DNA of 64,000 bases from Streptomyces sp. AC555_RSS877 (GTDB lineage: Bacteria > Actinomycetota > Actinomycetes > Streptomycetales > Streptomycetaceae). Shown here piece after piece: positions 60,690 through 64,000 of the stretch; positions within the stretch are counted from its first letter, which is position 1, and every line of letters starts with the position of its first letter. The stretch spans positions 1 through 64,000 of the forward strand of contig NZ_JAGMUK010000038.1 of the NCBI RefSeq assembly GCF_019049245.1, given 5' to 3'. The notes under the pieces were generated by a model. It made no database searches and was not told where the DNA came from. It was given only the letters and a program-made list of their open reading frames with translations. Made by a program: the position numbers and the translations under genes.

Positions 60690-60725
60690 GTTGTGCATAG
60701 AGCAACGCTGCGTGCTATGTGCAAC
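60690..60725. promoter_or_regulatory. Putative IclR operator pair before gbcA copy 2
   Basis: GTTGT-GCATAGA-GCAAC (60690-60706) and TGCGT-GCTATGT-GCAAC (60709-60725), 19 bp apart, both with perfect right arms. Confidence 0.58.
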
Positions 60726-60770
60726 CGCAGCATGGGATGCCACTGGGGCGGTGTCAAGCTGCGGGCGGCG

Positions 60771-61934
60771 TCAGGATGCGGTGGCGAGGAGTTGCTTGCG
60801 CCAGCGCGTGAACAGCCGCGGCTGGTTCATCCCGAGCACGGCGACCGGGTTCCCGGCCCGCCGGTAGACAGCCAGGACGTCGCGGTGGTCCGCAGTACCG
60901 GCCTCGACGGTGACGGTGTCCGCGCCGACCGCGTGACCCGCGAACTGGATCTTCACGCCGTACTGGTCGGACCAGAAGTACGGCGGCCGGGGCACCCCCG
61001 GTTCCACCGCACCGCCCGCCAGCAGGGTGGCGACCGCGGCGTCGGGCCGTTCCCGCGCGCCGGTCCAGTGCTCGACGCGGCGATGGTGACCCGCTCGCGG
61101 GTCGTACCAGTTGGCACAGTCGCCGACCGCTACCACGCCGGCCAGGCTGCTGCGGCCGTCGGCGCCGCACTTGACGCCGTTGTCGAGGGCGATGCCTGAG
61201 CCTTCCAGCCACTCGACGTTCGGGCGTGCGCCCACACCGACGACGACGATGTCGGCGGGGACGGTGCGGCCGTCCTCCAGCAGGACGGCGTCGACGCGAG
61301 TCTCCCCGCTCAGCCCCTTGACGCCCACACCGCACTCCAGCCGTACGCCGTGGTCGGCGTGGAGAGCGGAGACGATGGCGCCCATGGTCTCGCCGAGCGG
61401 TCCGGCGAGCGGTGTCGGGGCGGCCTCGACAACGGTCACGTCGAGGCCGAGGGTGTACGCGGTGGAGGCGACCTCGGCTCCGATGAAGCCTCCGCCGATC
61501 ACCACCAGCCGTCCTCCGCGGGACAGTTCGTCCCGCAGGGCGCGGGCGTCGTCCAGGGTGCGCAGAGTGTGCACTCCGGCCAGACCCTCGGAGCCGGGCA
61601 GCGTGCGTGCCGCGGCGCCCGTCGCGATGACGACGCCGTCGGCCTGCACCTTCCGTCCGTCGGCGAGCCGCAGGGTGCGGGCCGCGTGGTCGAGTCCGGT
61701 GGCACGGACGCCGAGCAGCCACTCCGCCCGGAGGTCCTCGCCATCGACCTCCAAGGCGAGTTCGGCCTCGCCGAGTGTGCCGGCCAGGAACTCCTTGGAC
61801 AGCGGGGGCCTGTCGTACGGACGGTGGAGTTCGTCTCCGATGACGACCAGCCGACCGTCGTAGCCCTGCTTGCGCAGTGAGCGCGCCGCCGACAGTCCGG
61901 CCAGCGAGGCGCCGACCACGGCGACCGTCCTCAC
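60771..61934 (-). CDS. FAD-dependent ferredoxin reductase (BphA4 type), copy 2
   Basis: A 387-residue NADH:ferredoxin reductase related to copy 1. It has VAVVGASLAGLSAARSLRK for FAD, LVVIGGGFIGAEVASTAY for NADH, AGVVAVGDCANWYDP and PPYFWSDQYGVKIQFAGHA. It would move electrons from NADH to the Rieske ferredoxin encoded just upstream. GTG 61934 overlaps that gene's stop by four bases (GTGA), so the two are translationally coupled. Confidence 0.9.
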   Translation of the reverse strand: MRTVAVVGASLAGLSAARSLRKQGYDGRLVVIGDELHRPYDRPPLSKEFLAGTLGEAELALEVDGEDLRAEWLLGVRATGLDHAARTLRLADGRKVQADGVVIATGAAARTLPGSEGLAGVHTLRTLDDARALRDELSRGGRLVVIGGGFIGAEVASTAYTLGLDVTVVEAAPTPLAGPLGETMGAIVSALHADHGVRLECGVGVKGLSGETRVDAVLLEDGRTVPADIVVVGVGARPNVEWLEGSGIALDNGVKCGADGRSSLAGVVAVGDCANWYDPRAGHHRRVEHWTGARERPDAAVATLLAGGAVEPGVPRPPYFWSDQYGVKIQFAGHAVGADTVTVEAGTADHRDVLAVYRRAGNPVAVLGMNQPRLFTRWRKQLLATAS

Positions 61935-62293
61935 GCGGGACCCCCGGCGAGCCGGGCCGAGATGCAGGGCGGCAGGTTGGGCGCGTCGGTGGACACGCGG
62001 ACGTAGATCATGCCGTCCTCGACGACGATCTCGTGCGTCCGGACCGGGAGTTTGGCCGGCGGGGCGTCGACCGCGCCGGTCCTCAGGTCGAACTTGGAAG
62101 CATGCAGCGGGCATTCCACCTCGCAGCCCTCCAGCCAGCCGTCGGCGAGCGACGCGTCCTGGTGGGTGCAGGTGTCGTCGATGGCGAAGAGTTCGCCGTC
62201 GTCGGTGTGGAACACCGACACCGGCGGATCGATGTCGAGCCGGTGAGCCTCGCCCTGGGGGAGATCCTCAAGACGGCACGCGGGAATCATCAT
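61931..62293 (-). CDS. Rieske-type 2Fe-2S ferredoxin
   Basis: A 120-residue BphA3/non-haem-dioxygenase ferredoxin. The cluster ligands are DDTCTHQDASLADG and EVECPLHASKFDLRTG (CxH and CxxH). It shuttles electrons between the reductase (coupled downstream) and the GbcA oxygenases. The start is ATG 62293 with GAGGTG upstream; the adjacent ATG at 62290 has better spacing and is possible. It is the only ferredoxin gene in the locus, so it may serve both gbcA copies. Two operator pairs lie upstream. Confidence 0.88.
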   Translation of the reverse strand: MMIPACRLEDLPQGEAHRLDIDPPVSVFHTDDGELFAIDDTCTHQDASLADGWLEGCEVECPLHASKFDLRTGAVDAPPAKLPVRTHEIVVEDGMIYVRVSTDAPNLPPCISARLAGGPA

Positions 62294-62302
62294 GACACCT
62301 CG

Positions 62303-62338
62303 GGTGCGTATAGCGAAACGGATTGCGGTAAGCGCAAC
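62303..62338. promoter_or_regulatory. Putative IclR operator pair before the Rieske ferredoxin gene
   Basis: GGTGC-GTATAGC-GAAAC (62303-62319) and ATTGC-GGTAAGC-GCAAC (62322-62338), 19 bp apart, start ten bases before the ATG. Confidence 0.58.
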
Positions 62339-62404
62339 ATTAGTCTGAGGTCGCCCTGAACCCTTGTCAAGGCATCCAGAGGGCACTCTGAGGCCGTTCA
62401 TTTC

Positions 62405-62440
62405 GTTGCGCCATAAGAAACTCAACTCATATAGAACAAC
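62405..62440. promoter_or_regulatory. Second operator-like pair in the gap upstream of the ferredoxin gene
   Basis: GTTGC-GCCATAA-GAAAC (62405-62421) and AACTC-ATATAGA-ACAAC (62424-62440), again 19 bp apart. The second half is weak. It lies about 110 bases upstream of the ferredoxin gene and past the stop of the MBL gene. Confidence 0.45.
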
Positions 62441-62508
62441 AGCAGCCCGCTACATCGGCTCGCGGTGGCCGCGAGCCGATGGCGGGCGCTCAACGGTCGC
62501 CGGGGGCG

Positions 62509-63138
62509 TCAGAAGCCGCGGTCGATCCACTCCTGGAGGTGCGGGGCCTCGGCGGCGATGCTGGTCGTGTCCCCGTGGCCGGTGTGCACGACGGTGTCTG
62601 TGGGCAGCGTCAGCAGCCGGTCCCGGATCGACTCGACGATGGTCGGGAAGTGGCTGTACGACCGCCCTGTCGCCCCTGGCCCGCCGGCGAACAGCGTGTC
62701 GCCGCTGAAGAGCGCCGTGAGAGCCGGGGCGTACAGGCAGACCGCCCCGGGGGCGTGCCCCGGCGTATGCAGCACGGTGAGCTCGACACCGGCCACCGAG
62801 AGGCCCTGGCCGTCGGTGAGTTCGGCGTCCGGCGCCCGGTCGGGGTGGGTCTGCTTCCACAGCGACAGGTCGTCCGGGTGGAGCAGGACCGGGGCGCCCG
62901 TGCGCGCGGCGAGTTCGGGCGCGGCGTCGATGTGGTCGTTGTGCGCGTGGGTGCACACGATCGCGATGAGGCGCCGGTCGCCGACGGCCTCGGCGATGGC
63001 GTCGGCGTCGTGCGCGGCGTCGATGACGATCGCCTCGCTGTCGTCGCCGACGATCCACACATTGTTGTCGACGTCCCAGGTGCCGCCGTCCAGCGAGAAT
63101 GTTCCCGAGGTGACGAGGTGTTCGATGCGGGCGGCCAT
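62509..63138 (-). CDS. Metallo-beta-lactamase-fold hydrolase, probable S-formylmycothiol hydrolase, copy 2
   Basis: A 209-residue MBL-fold (glyoxalase II-like) enzyme. The zinc motif is CTHAHNDHIDAAPEL, with HTPGHAPGAVCLYAP, ALFSGDTLFAGG and VVHTGHGDTTSIAAE giving the later His/Asp ligands. It is the intact form of the frameshifted copy at 34.3-34.9 kb. Its ATG overlaps the mscR stop by one base (TGATG). Strict coupling to mycothiol-dependent formaldehyde dehydrogenase suggests that it hydrolyses S-formylmycothiol to formate and mycothiol; this is inference from context. Confidence 0.85.
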   Translation of the reverse strand: MAARIEHLVTSGTFSLDGGTWDVDNNVWIVGDDSEAIVIDAAHDADAIAEAVGDRRLIAIVCTHAHNDHIDAAPELAARTGAPVLLHPDDLSLWKQTHPDRAPDAELTDGQGLSVAGVELTVLHTPGHAPGAVCLYAPALTALFSGDTLFAGGPGATGRSYSHFPTIVESIRDRLLTLPTDTVVHTGHGDTTSIAAEAPHLQEWIDRGF

Positions 63139-64000
63139 CAGAGGACCACCACCGAGCGCAGCACATCGCCGCCGTGCATCCGCTCGAAGGCCTTCTCGAC
63201 CTCGTCCAGCGCGATCGTCTCCGTGACGAAGGCGTCCAGGTCGAGCCGGCCCTGGAGGTAGAGGTCGATGAGCATCGGGAAGTCGCGGGAGGGCAGGCAG
63301 TCGCCGTACCAGGAGGACTTCAGGGAGCCGCCGCGGCCGAAGACGTCCAACAGCGGCAGTTCGAGCTTCATCTCCGGCGTGGGGACCCCGACGAGGACTA
63401 CCGTGCCGGCGAGGTCGCGGGCGTAGAACGCCTGCTTGTACGTCTCCGGGCGGCCGACCGCCTCGATCACGACGTCGGCGCCGTGGCCGCCGGTCAGCTC
63501 CCGGATCGCTTCCACCGCGTCGGCGGACCTGGAGTTGACGGTGTGGGTCGCGCCCAGCTTCGCGGCGGTCTCCAGCTTGCGGTCGTCGATGTCGACCGCG
63601 ATGACCTTCGCCGCCCCCGCCAGGTTCGCCCCGGCGATCGCCGCGGCCCCGACACCGCCACAGCCGATGACGGCGACCGAGTCACCTCGCCCGACGTTGC
63701 CGGTGTTGATGGCCGCGCCGATGCCCGCCATCACGCCGCACCCCAGCAGACCGGCGGCGGCCGCCGATGCGGCCGGGTCGACCTTGGTGCACTGCCCGGC
63801 AGCGACCAGTGTCTTCTCCGCGAAGGCGCCGATACCCAGCGCCGGCGACAACTCGGTGCCGTCGAGCAAGGTCATCTTCTGCTTGGCGTTGTGGGTGTTG
63901 AAGCAGTACCACGACTCCCCGCGCTGACAGGCACGGCACTGACCGCACACCGCACGCCAGTTGAGGATCACGAAGTCGCCCGGCGCGACGTCGGTGACCC
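63138..64000 (-). CDS. mscR: S-(hydroxymethyl)mycothiol dehydrogenase, copy 2 (cut by window edge)
   Basis: The visible 287 codons are the C-terminal four-fifths of the enzyme; the start lies beyond the right edge. It begins in VTDVAPGDFVILNWRAVC, keeps the structural zinc loop CGQCRACQRGESWYC and the NAD fold VIGCGGVGAAAIAGANLAG, and ends with MHGGDVLRSVVVL. It is closely similar to copy 1 throughout. It is coupled to the MBL gene downstream, which shows the ancestral order mscR-MBL kept in both cassettes. Confidence 0.9.
   Translation of the reverse strand, partial: VTDVAPGDFVILNWRAVCGQCRACQRGESWYCFNTHNAKQKMTLLDGTELSPALGIGAFAEKTLVAAGQCTKVDPAASAAAAGLLGCGVMAGIGAAINTGNVGRGDSVAVIGCGGVGAAAIAGANLAGAAKVIAVDIDDRKLETAAKLGATHTVNSRSADAVEAIRELTGGHGADVVIEAVGRPETYKQAFYARDLAGTVVLVGVPTPEMKLELPLLDVFGRGGSLKSSWYGDCLPSRDFPMLIDLYLQGRLDLDAFVTETIALDEVEKAFERMHGGDVLRSVVVL

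Overview
The window is very GC-rich, densely coded DNA of a Streptomyces-type actinobacterium. The evidence is mycothiol-dependent genes (mscR-type dehydrogenases, an mshA fragment), a GAF/SpoIIE/HATPase regulator, a DmdR/IdeR-type iron box, GTG/TTG starts and a Streptomyces-style intergenic repeat. No rRNA, tRNA, CRISPR array or intact insertion sequence was seen.

Left block (1-12.9 kb). A catabolic cluster with an aromatic or aryl-CoA flavour: EtfB (cut by the window edge), 3-hydroxyacyl-CoA dehydrogenase, AMP-forming acyl/aryl-CoA ligase, a 14-helix drug/proton-type exporter, an MDR dehydrogenase, a glutaryl-CoA-dehydrogenase-like enzyme, a cupin, a MarR regulator, a fumarylacetoacetate-hydrolase-fold enzyme, a carboxymuconolactone-decarboxylase-fold protein and, divergently, an extradiol dioxygenase coupled to a PaaZ/BoxD-like aldehyde dehydrogenase. 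Etf would take electrons from the acyl-CoA dehydrogenase. The substrate is not determined.

Middle block (13-27.3 kb). A GAF-GAF-SpoIIE-HATPase regulator, a Bcr/CflA exporter with divergent MarR regulator, a ferric-siderophore ABC importer (binding protein divergent from permease-permease-ATPase, with an iron box between) and a MarR gene whose 3' end is antisense to the ATPase. Then comes a graveyard: DUF2218, MFS and pirin remnants, a 5'-deleted mshA and a broken moaA around an intact aminoglycoside-phosphotransferase-like gene and an intact fdhD.

Right block (27.3-64 kb). A large choline/glycine-betaine catabolic locus encoding a route from choline to pyruvate: OpuA-type ABC importer, BetA, BetB, Rieske glycine-betaine monooxygenase (two gbcA copies, two ferredoxin reductases, one Rieske ferredoxin), dimethylglycine oxidase, heterotetrameric sarcosine oxidase (soxB, fused soxD-soxA, soxG), GlyA and SdaA. 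One-carbon units are handled by FolD, two PurU, an MTHFR-like protein and a dihydropteroate synthase. Formaldehyde is handled by two S-(hydroxymethyl)mycothiol dehydrogenases with metallo-beta-lactamase partners. Parts exist twice; the left copy is decaying (dimethylglycine-oxidase remnant, frameshifted MBL gene, IclR remnant).

The most striking unexplained structure is a recurring 17-bp palindrome, GTTGC-N7-GCAAC, usually in two tandem copies exactly 19 bp apart, found before nearly every transcription unit of the right block, including both iclR genes and folP. It is most simply the operator of the two near-identical IclR regulators. Other oddities are an H-protein homologue lacking the lipoyl lysine but translationally coupled between a ferredoxin reductase and glyA, and a SoxD-SoxA fusion whose linker is encoded by a dispersed intergenic repeat.
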